Source: Neospora caninum Liverpool
Taxonomy: Eukaryota; Apicomplexa; Conoidasida; Eucoccidiorida; Sarcocystidae
Assembly: GCF_000208865.1 (NCBI RefSeq)
Contig: NC_018393.1
Coordinates: 3,676,714 to 3,740,713, forward strand
Reading direction: 5' to 3'
Length of the DNA stretch: 64,000 nt
Shown: positions 47,929 through 59,547 of the stretch, one piece after another
How the letters are laid out: each line of letters opens with the position of its first letter
Position numbering within the stretch: the stretch's first letter is position 1
Translations under genes and position numbers: made by a program
The notes under the pieces: model-generated
Told to the model about the DNA's origin: nothing
The model's input: only the letters and a program-made list of their open reading frames with translations
Databases searched by the model: none

Positions 47929-48480
47929 TTCGCCAGCTTGCGTGGCGTGGAGGGAGACGCACCCGCAAACACAGTAGCTAATTGAAGCAGAAATGCATGC
48001 GCATCTAGGTGAACGTTTCTTTGCGTGCGGGCCCTCACGAGGGAGGGAGGGAGGGGGGGAGGGATGTCTGGGCGACTCTCTGCCACAGCGGCGCGCAGAA
48101 GGCGAGGCGCGACGGACAAAGCAAAGAGAAGCAACTTGTGGCCGCTGGCGGGGAAAGACGGGGCTCGGAAGAGACGAAAGCGAGAGAGAAAAGGCAAGGC
48201 CGGGGAGAGAGCAGAAGAGGAGGACAGGTGCCGCCCTCGAGGGAGAGATCCGTGGACGCAGGACGCAGTCGAGACGAGGAGGAGGGAACGCGCCGAGGGG
48301 TTTTCGTGACCCGAGAGGCTGTTTGCGCGTTTGAGTGGACAAATGCAGACTGCGGTTCCACACGCGCGAAGCAGAAAGGACGAAAGACAGGCGGGGGGAA
48401 GAAAGAGGGGGAAACACGGGCTTTAGCGGAGTCCCGTGTCCTGAACGCGGTGAAGAGCGCCAACAAAAAGCCGCGAGGGG

Positions 48481-48520
<40 letters not shown>

Positions 48521-51500
48521 TGGCCTACGCAGAGAGTGTCGGTCCGGCGTGTTTTTCCCCGAAGAACGACGGAAACGAAAAAAGTGGACTGAAAGCGAAG
48601 AAAACGCGGGCTGATTCGAGGGGCAGACAAACTGACGGCCACGGCGAGAGAGAGAGAATGCTTAAAATGGCTGAACGCGAGGAAGACGCCAGTTGAGTGC
48701 GTTCCGCGAAGAAAAGCCGAGAACGCGTGAACTCCTCTGCGCTCCGTCCCCGCATCAGAAAAAGTGCTAGGCCGCGCGTCTAGCAGGACATCCGCTCGTG
48801 CGAAAGAGAACAAAGTGAAAAGGCAAGCAAAGATAGCCAGAAATGCTACCAATGCGATTCAGCAAGACAAAGAGAGCCGCCCGGCAGCAAGCTGCCACGT
48901 CTAAACGCCGCATCGCTAGCTCGCGTGTGACGGAGAATCTGAGCGCGTCGATTTTGCGGGGAAAACGCACAGCAAAAGAGGCGACACAGTGGAATGGAGA
49001 AGGCAACGAAAAGGAAGAAAGTAAAGAAGGAAAATGCGAAAATCGTCCCGTCTGAAGACTTCGGCCAACTCGCCCTCGGGCGCCTTGGTTTCGCCACTGC
49101 CAGACGTGCGTCGTTTTCCGTCGATTGTCTTTCAGCTAGCTTTGCCGTTCTGTCTTTCGAGGAAACGGTCGAAAAGGTGATTGTTATGTTTTAAGAGCAC
49201 TTCAGGCTCGAAGACATCTTTTGCCTTTGGTGTACGAGGGCCTTCGTGGAGATTTCGCCTGTAGTGTCGGTCGCGACGCCGGGAGATTTTTCACGGCTTT
49301 TGGCCTGCCCCGAGGCGTTAGACACTTTCCAATACGGATGCAGAGGAAAACGCACTTTAGTGAGGCACGTCTGGACTCTTTCAAAGAAACAAAGCGATTA
49401 GAGCCAGCGCAGACGGTCTGACAAACGCGTCGCGCCTTCTTGGCACCAAGTAGAGCCCGGTACTGCGACCGACACAGCTCTTGTGTCGCGTCGTCGGCTG
49501 TGTGGACGTGAGAGGAGCTTCAAACGGGATGAAAGGCGACTGTGTGTCACGCATGAGATTTAGGCGTATGTGTGGGAGTTGATTCTGTAACCAAGCCAAG
49601 TGGTGGCCCTACGATGGACAGGCACGGCGCAACGACGCAGCCGATGACCCCCACAAAAAACAGCGCAGACGTTTCCCCATGCATATGCATGTCAATATGT
49701 ATGCGCGAGAATGAAGCCGTGGATAGTCAATTGAAGCGCTCTGCGAAATCCCCAAAAAAAGGCGGGCAGACGTGTGTATAGATGTTTACGTTTCGATGGG
49801 TGTCCGGGGGAGCGGACGGGGGACCCGAGAGGCTTCACAGTGCATTAGTGGCGTACAGCTGCTGGAACGGAAGTCAGACCACTGTTCAAGCACAGACCGT
49901 CAAAGAGTGAGTACGCAAGAGGAAAGCTAGGGCATTTTCGTTGTCAGCGATGCGCGGCAAAACCGTACTCTCTCGCGGGCCAGGCACAATCGAGGAAATG
50001 CTTCCAGTCACCTCGCTCAGCGCAGAACTCTCGATGACTCTCTTTCTCGCAAGTCCTCAAAGGGGCGAGGGAAAGCCCAAGCCTTTTCCTTCCTTGTTTT
50101 GTCTCTCTTTTCAGGAGGGGCGAGGAGCCGACAGAGCTCCGAAAGCTCTCTAGGGTTTTGTCTTTTGAAGTTCAGAGATGACGGGTATGCGTCCGGCTCT
50201 CTGCTCTCAATCCATGCATCTTGTGTCAGCGAGAAGTTGGAAGTCGAATGATGTGTGAGGCATCACCACACCGGCGCGAGACTGGTCGGGGCGCGGAACT
50301 ACGCTCGAGATTGAGAGGGACCTGAAAGGAGAACTGGGATTTTGGGGACTGGACGAAGCCAAGGGAGTCCTCTGGAGAGAGCCCACTGGGCATCAGGCGC
50401 CTCTGCCTGAGCTCTGAAGTTCTGTTTGCCTAGTTCCCACTTTTCAACAATACAGATAGGGACGCCACGCAAAAAACACAAGACCGCTGGGAACCCGTTC
50501 CGGTCTGACCCAGGTGGAGTCTGTTAAAGTGCACTTGTCGCGTTTTCTGAGACTTTTTTTCCTAGAGCAAACCGTGAAAGAGCCAGGGTGAAAAGCTGGA
50601 GTGTGTCAGTGGCGTAAATGTCCGCGTTTGGGGGGAAAACGCGCCACCAGACAACGAACTTTACGGCTCGCTTTCCGTAGATTCGAGCCGAACGCGAGAC
50701 ATGAGGCGAGATCGATCCCAGAGATGCCTTGCGGAGAGACGTCTCGCAAAATTCGGTTGGCCAAAGCAGGAGACGGCAGCAGCGAACCGGAAGTGTTTTT
50801 CTGAAGAAGCGTTTTTGTTTTGGCTCTTTTGTTTCGTGTGAAGGCGGCAGGCTCCTCTTCTCCAGAAAAGAAAGAAACTGAAACGAGCGGATCTTCCACT
50901 GTGCCGAATGCCCACCTCGAGCGCCGTCTGTGTCTCTACCCAAACTGCGCCACTGAAAGGGTGTTTTTTCCAATTGTTTCCAACTGCAGTCCGGCGTTTC
51001 GGGGTCTCGTTGATTTCCTCAGACGCAAGCACGCTATCGTTCTTTGGATTCACCCCAAAATCGCGATGAGGCACTGAGAGGTTCCAGTTTTTTATCGCTT
51101 TAATGTTGCTTCCTGCCACGCGCCACCGTCGTCTGCAGAGAAAGGCCCAAGATTCAGTCGGTGTGCTGCCTCGAAGTTTCCGATTCCCGCGCAGTCCGTT
51201 CCCTCCACATCGGTGCGTGCTGCTCACGGCAGACGCGATCACAACAGCAGACTCACCTGTCGACAAAGAGGAACCGGTTTTTCGAAGCAAAACGCGCGGA
51301 CGCACAACCCGCCGCGCGCGTGGGGAGAGAGAGAGCCGCCCCAGGTGTTTCGACGTGAGTGTCGGGTTCTGCTTTGTTTTGTGCGTTTTCCGTCGGCAAA
51401 AAGCGAGGATTTCCCAGAAGCGAATACGCGCTGGCGGCCACCCGTTCTCCTCCTCCCTCTAGATCTGCTGCGCAGTTGCGAACTCTCCTTGACCCCGCGA

Positions 51501-52346
51501 CCTCGCTCTACGTGCTGCGTGACCCGCTCTGCTCGTGCCTCGTTTTCTGCCGTATTCGCGCGAAAAGGATGGGGAGAGTCGGTACGCGAGAGGGGGGAGA
51601 AGAGAAAGTCCTGCCGCGGCAAAAACGCTCTCTGGTCTCCCCTCTTCCGCCTGCCGTTTTCGTTGACAGAGACTCGGAAACAAAAGAACAGTTCGAGAGA
51701 CATGCTAGCCCTCTCCTCTTCCTCGCGCCGGGGCATATCGACAGAGGAACAAGCACACACGCTTTGCGATCGCATCTGGGCCCCGGGGTTGGACGCGTGC
51801 GTGGTTTGTGCGCAACCGTGCATGAGAGCGGGTTGCGGCGCTGTTCGCGGGTTCTGCCGATCTTTCTGCGCGTTTTCCCCCGAGCAGCTCTTTGCATCTG
51901 TGAACTGTTTTTCGCGTAGGTCTGAACCGACGCGTCGGCCAGTGCAAAAAGACACACCACGTAACCCTAGGGCTATCGCGGCGTGCCGAGGAGGCGGGGT
52001 CCGCTCTGACGTGCAGCGCTTTATCTCTCGGGCTCGGGCGGAACCGTTTATCTGCAGTCGACGCGCCGGGAGCGGTCGCGTGCAGAGACGCAGTTGAAAG
52101 GATTCTTTTTGTGGTGTACCCTGCTCGGAAAGGAGTCAGGCGTTTTCCACGACTTTTCCTGCCTTCCCCGGCAGTCCCCCCCTCAGATGCAAAAAACGAG
52201 CGCCCTGTCGCTTCCCCAGTCGCTCTGTGTCGCTCCGCCCCCGTTCTCTTCGTCTCCCCTGGGGCACGCCTTCGAAAGCCCGGTCGACCGGGCGGTCTGC
52301 CTGTCGACGTTTCCCTTTCTTCTCTCGCGGCCCCCGACAAAACGAA
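47929..52346. promoter_or_regulatory. Divergent intergenic region upstream of the kinase-like gene
   Basis: About 4.4 kb between two outward-facing genes, so promoters and 5' leaders for both lie here. It contains a (TA)n run at 48483-48520. An open frame at 51213-52097 and its antisense partners are rich in Arg/Ser/Cys with no motif; it most likely belongs to the leader of the kinase-like gene. No other gene is supported. Confidence 0.5.
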
Positions 52347-55300
52347 ATGACAGCCGGCCTGGACGCGCCTGCGTGGCGCAGCGCCGCCTCGAGGGCCGCC
52401 GGCGTTTCCTCCTCCCGGCGCTTCGCGCTGCCGCTTCTTCTCTGCTCCGTCGCTCTGCTGGCTTTCTCTGTCTCTTCTCCCAGCAACGTTTCCCCGAGTC
52501 CGGCGCCGAGCTTCGCCTTGGCCGCGGCTGACGAGGATGCGCCTGCCGACGCAGGAACTGAGCAAGTCGCCAGCGAACGCGAGAGGAAAGCGTCGGAGCC
52601 GAGTTCCTCCAGCGAGGTCGCCCCCTTGAAGGCCTCGTCCAAGAAGGCGAGCAAACAGACGAAGAAGGGGAAGAAGACAACCAAGAAGAAGCGCACCTCT
52701 CGGTCTTCGAAATCTTCAGAGAGTCCGGAGGACACGGGATCAGCGGCGGCCGAGAGGTCCGGCAGGAGAACGACGTCGCGCGGATCTCGCCAAGGCAGAG
52801 AGTCGGCGCACGAGTCCCGTTCTTCGGGCGAGTTGCCGTCGACTGCGTCCAAGAGCAGTTCCGACCGAGTCCCCAAAAAGACCACAAAGAAAACCAAGCG
52901 CGACTCCAAGTCCCGCAGGAAAAGGGGAAAAAAGACGTCGAAGACGAGGAGGAGGAAGAAGAAATCCACAAAACGTTCGGCCGACGACGCCTCCAAAACC
53001 TCGCGCGCCTCGACGGAAACGTCCAAGCCGGAGCGCGAGCTTCTGGTCGCGAGCGGGATTCCGACCCCAGAGGCTGCTCCGTCGTTTTCGCAGGAACCGT
53101 CCACCTCGGTCCCGTTCCCCCAGGCGCCGACGCTCGAGATTCCAGAAACCATCGAGCCTCAGCTGGTCCTTCCGACCCTGTCGGACACCTTTCCAGACAG
53201 CGACCGCGCTCCGACGGACGCGCTGCACTACGGCACGGCGAGCGCGAACGCTCTCGCGAAGGCGGAGACTCTCAAAGCAACTCATGGAGCCGCGCCGAAC
53301 ACGTTGCACGTGGCCGATATCCTGTCCACGGGTTTGGACCTCCCGTCGCGCTCGTCCTTCTTCAGGGGTTCCGGCTCCGCACCGCAAACTGACGCGCACG
53401 AGGCGCGCTACTCATCCTTCGCAGCGGCAGGCAACCCGGCGCAGTACAGCCCTGGCGAAGGCCCGCATGAAGGCGCCTACCAGAGGCACACAACAGGTGA
53501 GGAGACGGAGGGGAAAGTCGAGAACGCGGGGGAAGAGCCCGCGGACTTGCACGGTGGCGCGCAGCTGCCGGGCGAAAGACAGCTCGGTGAAGCAAACCCG
53601 CAGTTGGGCGGGGCCGCGACGGAGAGACTGGACGAGTTGAAGGACATGGAGGCGGCTGCAGGCGCGATGCGGCCGTTCGAGGGCGAGTGGCGTTCGACGA
53701 CCGACGCAGGCGAACTCGACAATGAGGGCGGCGGGCTAAGACGCCGCGACGCAGAGACGCAGTGGGACGAGTCGACGCGCATGTCGGAGAACTCCATGTA
53801 CAGGAAGAGTCTGTCGCAGGGTTCCGTCTCTGCGTTCGCCCCCCTCTCGTCTTCGCAGCGCCCGAGGCACCGCCTCAGCAGACGCGGGGCATCCGGCGAA
53901 GAAGACGTCGTGATTCTCCAGAACGACCGCAGCCAGTGGGGCGACGGCGAGGCGGGGATGTCCAGCGACGGGTCGACGGTCTACGATCCCGAGGGCCGCT
54001 ACCGCGGGTTCGCGAGGCGCCAGGCAGGCAGCGTGACGGCAGAGACTGAGAGTTTTTCTGCGCCACGACGGCGCGGCTTCTTCGACCGGCCTGTGCGCGG
54101 CCCCTTCGGGCCCGCGTTCAGCGAGTTCGACGCCGAGAACAACGTGGATGTCGCCGAGTTCGGCGACGCAGCTGGCGACGTGGACGAGAGCCTCCGGCTG
54201 TCCATCTCGGCGACCGCACGCCCAGACGCGGGCGACAGAGACCCAGCACGCAGGCGAGGCCGCAGCGAGTGGAGCGGCGAGGAGCGGCCGCGTCGTAGAC
54301 GCAAGAGCGGCAAGGGCATGTGGGACGCGGGCTCGGAAGCCAGCGGGGGTTCGAACGCGGAGGCGGAAGACATGCTTCGGCTGGACCGCCGAGCGGCCTC
54401 GCCGCGGGGCCAGGACGCGGTCGTTTCTGAGCAGCTGGCGGAGGCGGCGCGTGGAGCAGGCAAACCGGGCGAGAACCCTTCGGCGCGCGACCGGGATGCT
54501 GCGCCGGGGCTCACGCGTCGGTTCGACCGCGTGGCGCAAGAAGTTGAGAAGCGCAGGGCGTTGGAGGCGATGAGTGCCAGGTTGACCTTCGAGGACCGAG
54601 GCGGCTACCGCAGCGGCGGCCACGCCTGGCTCGTCCCGGGGCCGCCGGTGGTTGTCCCTGCGGGGCCCTGGCCGCGTCGCGGGCTGCTGTTCCCGGAGCC
54701 CGCGGCGCTGCTGGAGAACGCGCGAGCCGTGCAGCTGTTGGGGGGCGCGGCGCGAGAAGTCGCGTTCGCCAGGGAGGCGCCGACGATCGACGTTGACAAC
54801 CGCGTCCACAAGACCGGCCAGGTCGTCTCCTCGTTTGAGCGACTCTTCCCGCACGGCTCCATGTTCACGCTCCAGCCCACGCGCGGCCAGCCGTTCGAGC
54901 CAAAGACTCTGAAGCGGGGCAGATTCCTCAAGTACGGCGGCGGGACGCTGCTCTTTGAAGTTTGGGAGGGCCGCAAACGCTGGGGCCTCCGGCTGCATCT
55001 GACGCAGCTGAGTGAGCGGGAGCGGGCCGGCCTCGTCTCGCGGTTCCCCGCAGAGCGCTTGGCGGGCGACGGAGTCGGCGCGTGGCAGCGAACGGTGCAC
55101 GGCGTCTGCGCAGAGGCCCAGGAGCTGGAGCTGCACGCGGGGAGGATTCTTCTGGCCGAGAACGAGCGCGTGCCGGACCTCTTCTTCACGGAGCGCATCG
55201 CGCTGCCGATCGCGGTCGGCGAAGTCTCGTCGCTGCCCAAGGTGACGCTGATCCGCGGCGACGAGCACGCGACCAACATTGCGGCGCTCTACCCTCTGGC

Positions 55301-55976
55301 GGCGTGCGACCTGCGGGAAGTCGTCGAGCAGTACCACCTGCCTGAAGAAGTCAAGGTCGAGGCGGTTCGGCAGATGCTCGGGGCAGTCGCGCGGCTTCAC
55401 GCCCGCGGAGTCGTCCACCTGGACCTGAAGCTCGAGCACTTCCTCCTCGACAACCACGGCCACGTGTACCTCGGCGACCTGACCACCAGCGAAAAGATCA
55501 TCGGAGCCGACGTGGAGCCGAGCAGCTGCGAATTCGGCGCGCTGCCGTTCCTGAGCCCCGAACACCTCGCCTGCTGGGCCACCCAAGAGAAGAAGTTCTC
55601 GCCCACGATGGCGACAGATGCGTGGTCTCTCGGCGTCGCCATCATCGAGCTGTGGTGCGGCGAGACGCCCTTCCGCGTCCCCAACGCGCTGTGGAACAAC
55701 GGACCGGTTGCCGTCGCCCAGTACCTGGAAGAACTCCTCAGACGAACCCAGGCGAAGATCGACCTCTCCAGCTGCCCCGGAGGCGACATCACGAACCCCG
55801 AGGTCAAACGCATTGTGGCGGGCCTCCTGACGCACGATCACCTGAAACGGTGGCTGCCTCTGGATATCCTCTTCACGTCCCCCTTGGTTGCCAACCGCGC
55901 CGTGGTGGGCAACGGCCCGTTCGGCAGAAACACGCAGGAGAACGAGCAGGCTCCTCCCGCGCCGCAGAGACACTGA
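52347..55976 (+). CDS. Rhoptry-type (ROP) secreted kinase-like protein, probable pseudokinase
   Basis: A single exon of about 1209 residues, intronless like many ROP kinases. After a basic start, residues 26-44 (RFALPLLLCSVALLAFSV) form a signal peptide. Residues 80-250 are Lys/Arg/Ser-rich with several KKTTKK and RRKRGKK clusters; 250-850 are disordered and acidic. The C-terminal about 355 residues are a protein-kinase fold of ROP type: a degenerate glycine loop (KYGGGTLLFEV, about 860), FFTERIALP, an HRD-like HLDLKLEHFLL (about 1023), a DFG-like LGDLTT (about 1042), FLSPEHL and DAWSLGVAIIELWCGETPF. The catalytic and metal Asp remain, but the loop Asn is His, DFG is DLT, and no clear VAIK lysine follows the loop (RWGLRLHL instead). 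Activity is therefore doubtful. ROP proteins are injected into the host cell or act at the vacuole. The family member cannot be named; the N-terminal extension is longer than usual. The upstream ATG at 52227 would bury the signal, so 52347 is preferred. Confidence 0.85.
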   Translation: MTAGLDAPAWRSAASRAAGVSSSRRFALPLLLCSVALLAFSVSSPSNVSPSPAPSFALAAADEDAPADAGTEQVASERERKASEPSSSSEVAPLKASSKKASKQTKKGKKTTKKKRTSRSSKSSESPEDTGSAAAERSGRRTTSRGSRQGRESAHESRSSGELPSTASKSSSDRVPKKTTKKTKRDSKSRRKRGKKTSKTRRRKKKSTKRSADDASKTSRASTETSKPERELLVASGIPTPEAAPSFSQEPSTSVPFPQAPTLEIPETIEPQLVLPTLSDTFPDSDRAPTDALHYGTASANALAKAETLKATHGAAPNTLHVADILSTGLDLPSRSSFFRGSGSAPQTDAHEARYSSFAAAGNPAQYSPGEGPHEGAYQRHTTGEETEGKVENAGEEPADLHGGAQLPGERQLGEANPQLGGAATERLDELKDMEAAAGAMRPFEGEWRSTTDAGELDNEGGGLRRRDAETQWDESTRMSENSMYRKSLSQGSVSAFAPLSSSQRPRHRLSRRGASGEEDVVILQNDRSQWGDGEAGMSSDGSTVYDPEGRYRGFARRQAGSVTAETESFSAPRRRGFFDRPVRGPFGPAFSEFDAENNVDVAEFGDAAGDVDESLRLSISATARPDAGDRDPARRRGRSEWSGEERPRRRRKSGKGMWDAGSEASGGSNAEAEDMLRLDRRAASPRGQDAVVSEQLAEAARGAGKPGENPSARDRDAAPGLTRRFDRVAQEVEKRRALEAMSARLTFEDRGGYRSGGHAWLVPGPPVVVPAGPWPRRGLLFPEPAALLENARAVQLLGGAAREVAFAREAPTIDVDNRVHKTGQVVSSFERLFPHGSMFTLQPTRGQPFEPKTLKRGRFLKYGGGTLLFEVWEGRKRWGLRLHLTQLSERERAGLVSRFPAERLAGDGVGAWQRTVHGVCAEAQELELHAGRILLAENERVPDLFFTERIALPIAVGEVSSLPKVTLIRGDEHATNIAALYPLAACDLREVVEQYHLPEEVKVEAVRQMLGAVARLHARGVVHLDLKLEHFLLDNHGHVYLGDLTTSEKIIGADVEPSSCEFGALPFLSPEHLACWATQEKKFSPTMATDAWSLGVAIIELWCGETPFRVPNALWNNGPVAVAQYLEELLRRTQAKIDLSSCPGGDITNPEVKRIVAGLLTHDHLKRWLPLDILFTSPLVANRAVVGNGPFGRNTQENEQAPPAPQRH

Positions 55977-58900
55977 GAATCCGGCATGAACGAGGAACGT
56001 AGAAAAAAGCGCAGAGCAAAGCGACAGGGGCCTGTACACGCGAAAATCAACAAAAACGTTCCAGGTTTCCGAACAGCGGGAAGGGCGGCGTTCAACGGGG
56101 AGCCACCAGCGCGCGGGAGGCACACCCGGCCTCTGGACGCCCGCGGCGCTTCCCTGCAGACTGAGAAGTACACGGTTGTGGGGGAAAAATAACGTTGGTG
56201 TGAGGGGCTGGAGGCGGAGTCTCTTTGTGAAGCAAGGAAGGAATGTGGCTTCTCTCCTTGGTCTCCGTTTCGTGTGAGAATCCTCGGTTTTGTTCGTGTG
56301 TCAGGGAAAGGGTTGTCGCCCCTGCGCGGAGCGTCGAGTGTACATACAGCGCGTTGGCGTGGAGTTTTGCGTCTTGTTAGCTTCGCACTTTCGTGTGACG
56401 CGCGGTTATCCGCAGCAAAGTTTGCTGCGCTTGTTTTGCGAGCAGTTTCCGTGGTTGGTTTATGTGAAGAGACAGGATCCCTGTTGTGTCATCCCGTCGC
56501 GACTCATCGCAAGTCCCGCAGACTGAAAAACAGAATTTGTGGCATAGGCAGGGGCGCAGCAAGTCGAGTTTTGTGTGCTGGGGCGTAGTCCGGGAAGTCT
56601 GCCAGATAGCCCAAGTTCGCTCTCGTGGCCCGGAAACTGTCTTTTTCCTGCATTTTTTTCATTCGCTTGTTCCCCCTCTCCCCGTTGGGTTTTTCCCCTG
56701 TTCTTCCTTGCTTGTCCGCCTCCTCGCGATGGCGCTGCTTTTGTCCTTTTCCGGTTTCACCGCTGTAGGTGTAAAGCGAACACTTGTCGCCTTTGGTAAG
56801 TGTTAACTATGTGATTGCGTCGCTCGTCCTTTCTGGTCTTTTTTGAAGTTCCAGGTGGGCTTCGCGAAGCGTTCAAATTGTTCAATTTATGCATTTCCAG
56901 AAAAATTGTTCAGCACACTATTTAACTTTGTTTCGTCTGTAAGCGGACGCGTAATACTCCTGTACGCTTCCAGGGCGAGCCTCGTCAACTGGTTCCACCG
57001 CAGCGGCAGTTTTTTTTCCCCAGTTTCCCATCTGGCGTGGACGTGTGCCCTCAGGAGGTTCCACAGCCGACGGGTAAACGCGATCAAAAGTCTAAAGACA
57101 AGCAACACGCAGCCCGACGAACCCCCATTCGGATGTCACACTAGATCGGCACACATTTTTGATCTGCTCGTGAACAAGATCACCGGTCGTAAAAAAAAAC
57201 ACGAGTCCTCCCGGCTGTAAGGGGTGGCATTCTGTGAGCGGCAGTCCCGTGTCTGCTTTGCGTTCTGGCTGATTTTCGGAATGAGACACGTAGAATAGCG
57301 CAGCATGGCGATTTTTGAGAAACCGTGGCTCGTCAATTTAGGCCTCTGGAGGCAGGAGACATCCCGGCACGCCATTTGCACGAAGCCGAAGGAGGCCGCG
57401 GTATCCTACGTGGTTAAACTGCACTGTGGAAAAGTAGAGGACTGTCCTTGTCGCTTAGAAAGACGTATGGGCGTATCACCATCAACTTTGAGCAATGCCC
57501 TGTCCTGGTAGCAATTGCGGTTTCTGCTATTTCTGCACGAATCCCTCGGAGTGTGTGCTGTGCGAAATAACACCTGGGGTCACGGCCCTGAAGGGAGAGT
57601 TCCCATTGTCGAGGTTCGTTTGCGGTGGTTCTCGTAATCTGGCGGGAAAACCCTTCTGTTCAGTAACACTTGACAGGAAAAAAGGACAGGCATACCCTTA
57701 TGAATATGTTTTTACATCAATTTGCGGTGGAGGTTCTTGGTGCAAACCGTGAAGCGTGGGAGTAAGATCTGTTTTGTCGCGCTGAACAAGGCGTGTGGAT
57801 GCCACGCGCGAAGAGTAGTCACCGGAAGTGGCCTTAACAGTCGAAATTTACGGGGGTATCTTCGCCTGACGGCCGGGAAGCTCATCAGAGTGAGGAAATA
57901 AAAGTTCTTCACTCGTGAGGACAAGAATAGATTGTCACGTGGTTGCCTGGGGAAGGTGGATGAAACAGAGCGATTTCTGGCCACACGGAATGGGGACAAG
58001 TCGCGAGTGTACCACCGACCGGTGGATCTCCACGTCACAAATTACATTCTGCAGAAAAACGCTAAACCCGAGACTCTCGATAGAAAGAATACCCCCTTTC
58101 TCTACGAAAAGGAACGAAAAAACGCTGTAAGGACAATTTTCTCTTTGAAATCCCACATGTTGCTTTGACGGTAAGAGGCGTCAAGAAAATTGGCAGCATA
58201 TCCATTCAAGAGAAAATCGATTTTCTTCCCACGCCCAATCCCTGATTATCGAAACGCTGAATCTACGCAGTGAAAATGCAAAGAAAGTGATTGCCACGAC
58301 AGGGGAAAAATGAACCTTCAGGAAGCGCAGTTCTGTTTCCTTTCGTTCCGTTCCTCTGTCTCGCGCGAGAGGAGCGACGAAGGAAGAAAGTCCAAGACAC
58401 CCACAGTCGTGCCCGCTATCGAACTCTCTCTTTCGCAAAAACCCCTCAACGGCGCACCTTCTGTCTCCCGAGCGCGTTAGAGCGACTTGAGGAATCGACA
58501 ATCGAGGGAAAATGCAAAGCTGAGAGTGCACTTTTCCGTGCTTCCTCTCAACTGCACTCAAGACTGGGATAGAACAAGAACGCGCTACAGGCAAGTCATC
58601 CTTAGAGAACAAGGAAGTGAAACGTTTTGTCCATCAGGCAGCCAATGCATTGCAGTTTTTGCACCCGAAACACAAATGCGAAGCTCCGCGGTTCTCAGAC
58701 TCTCGATCATTCTTTAGCGTTCCGTCCGCGAAGCGTCATCGCGCTTCCTTACAGCAGAGATACCCAACTTCGCTGTGAAGAGCCCAAGGCCTGTCGTGGC
58801 GAGAGTGACAGGGAAACGGTCCTCTGTGTTCGCTCCTTGGTTTTCCGCCTCCCGGGTTTCCAGAGAGACGCCTCTCGCATTCAAGAGCTTCATCTCGCTC

Positions 58901-59547
58901 CTCAGACAGCAAGGCGGGTCTTGTCGGTCTCCATATCCCATTCTGGACCGCCATGGGACGCCCCTTTCACCAAACCAGGAGCTCGTAGGAATCCGACGCG
59001 AGCACAGATTCGGAGACTGAGCAACGCTAGACGCATCCTTCGCTACTCGCAAAACCGCACGACCCCTCACTTTCTCAACAAGACCAATGTGTTTCAAAAT
59101 GCGTTCAAGTGTACATTTGGACATCTACACGAATACGCAGAGGTGTTCCTCCGCATCAGGCGAATCCTTTGTGGCGGAGAGGGGACCCGCTTTAAGAAGA
59201 GGCACGCCCACGCCACGCCGTCCGCGCGAAGACCGGAAAGCCAGCGAACTCGACTGTAACTGGGTTTCAGGTGTAGCTCCACCGTGGAGAGAGCGAACGC
59301 GCAGAGAATCCGACGAAAATGCTGCGTTACACACGAGAGACTCGCACGTTGGCAGTGTGTGCGATGACTTCGAGCAACAGGGAGAACGCAAAAACACACT
59401 TTCCACTTTTCTCCAGTGCAGCTAGGAGTTCACGCCGAGTCTCCGTTTCGTGATTTCTCCGTATATGCTCTCTTCTTCATAGCCCGCTCTTTTTTGTCTC
59501 TGCTGCGCTTCTTGCCGCCAGCCGCTCAGCTGTCGTGCGTGCGCTCT
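55977..59547. other. Convergent intergenic region between the kinase-like gene and the SET/HMG gene
   Basis: About 3.6 kb between two 3' ends. No supported gene. One short Cys-rich frame (57495-57752) stands out and is discussed in the findings. Sequence quality and composition are ordinary, with no large repeats. Confidence 0.5.

Noticed and set aside
51213..52097. 294-codon open frame upstream of the kinase-like gene
   Set aside because: No motif, odd Arg/Ser/Cys composition and position in a probable 5' leader; antisense frames are equally open.
53736..56123. 795-codon minus-strand open frame
   Set aside because: Antisense shadow of the GC-rich kinase-like exon, caused by strong third-position GC bias.
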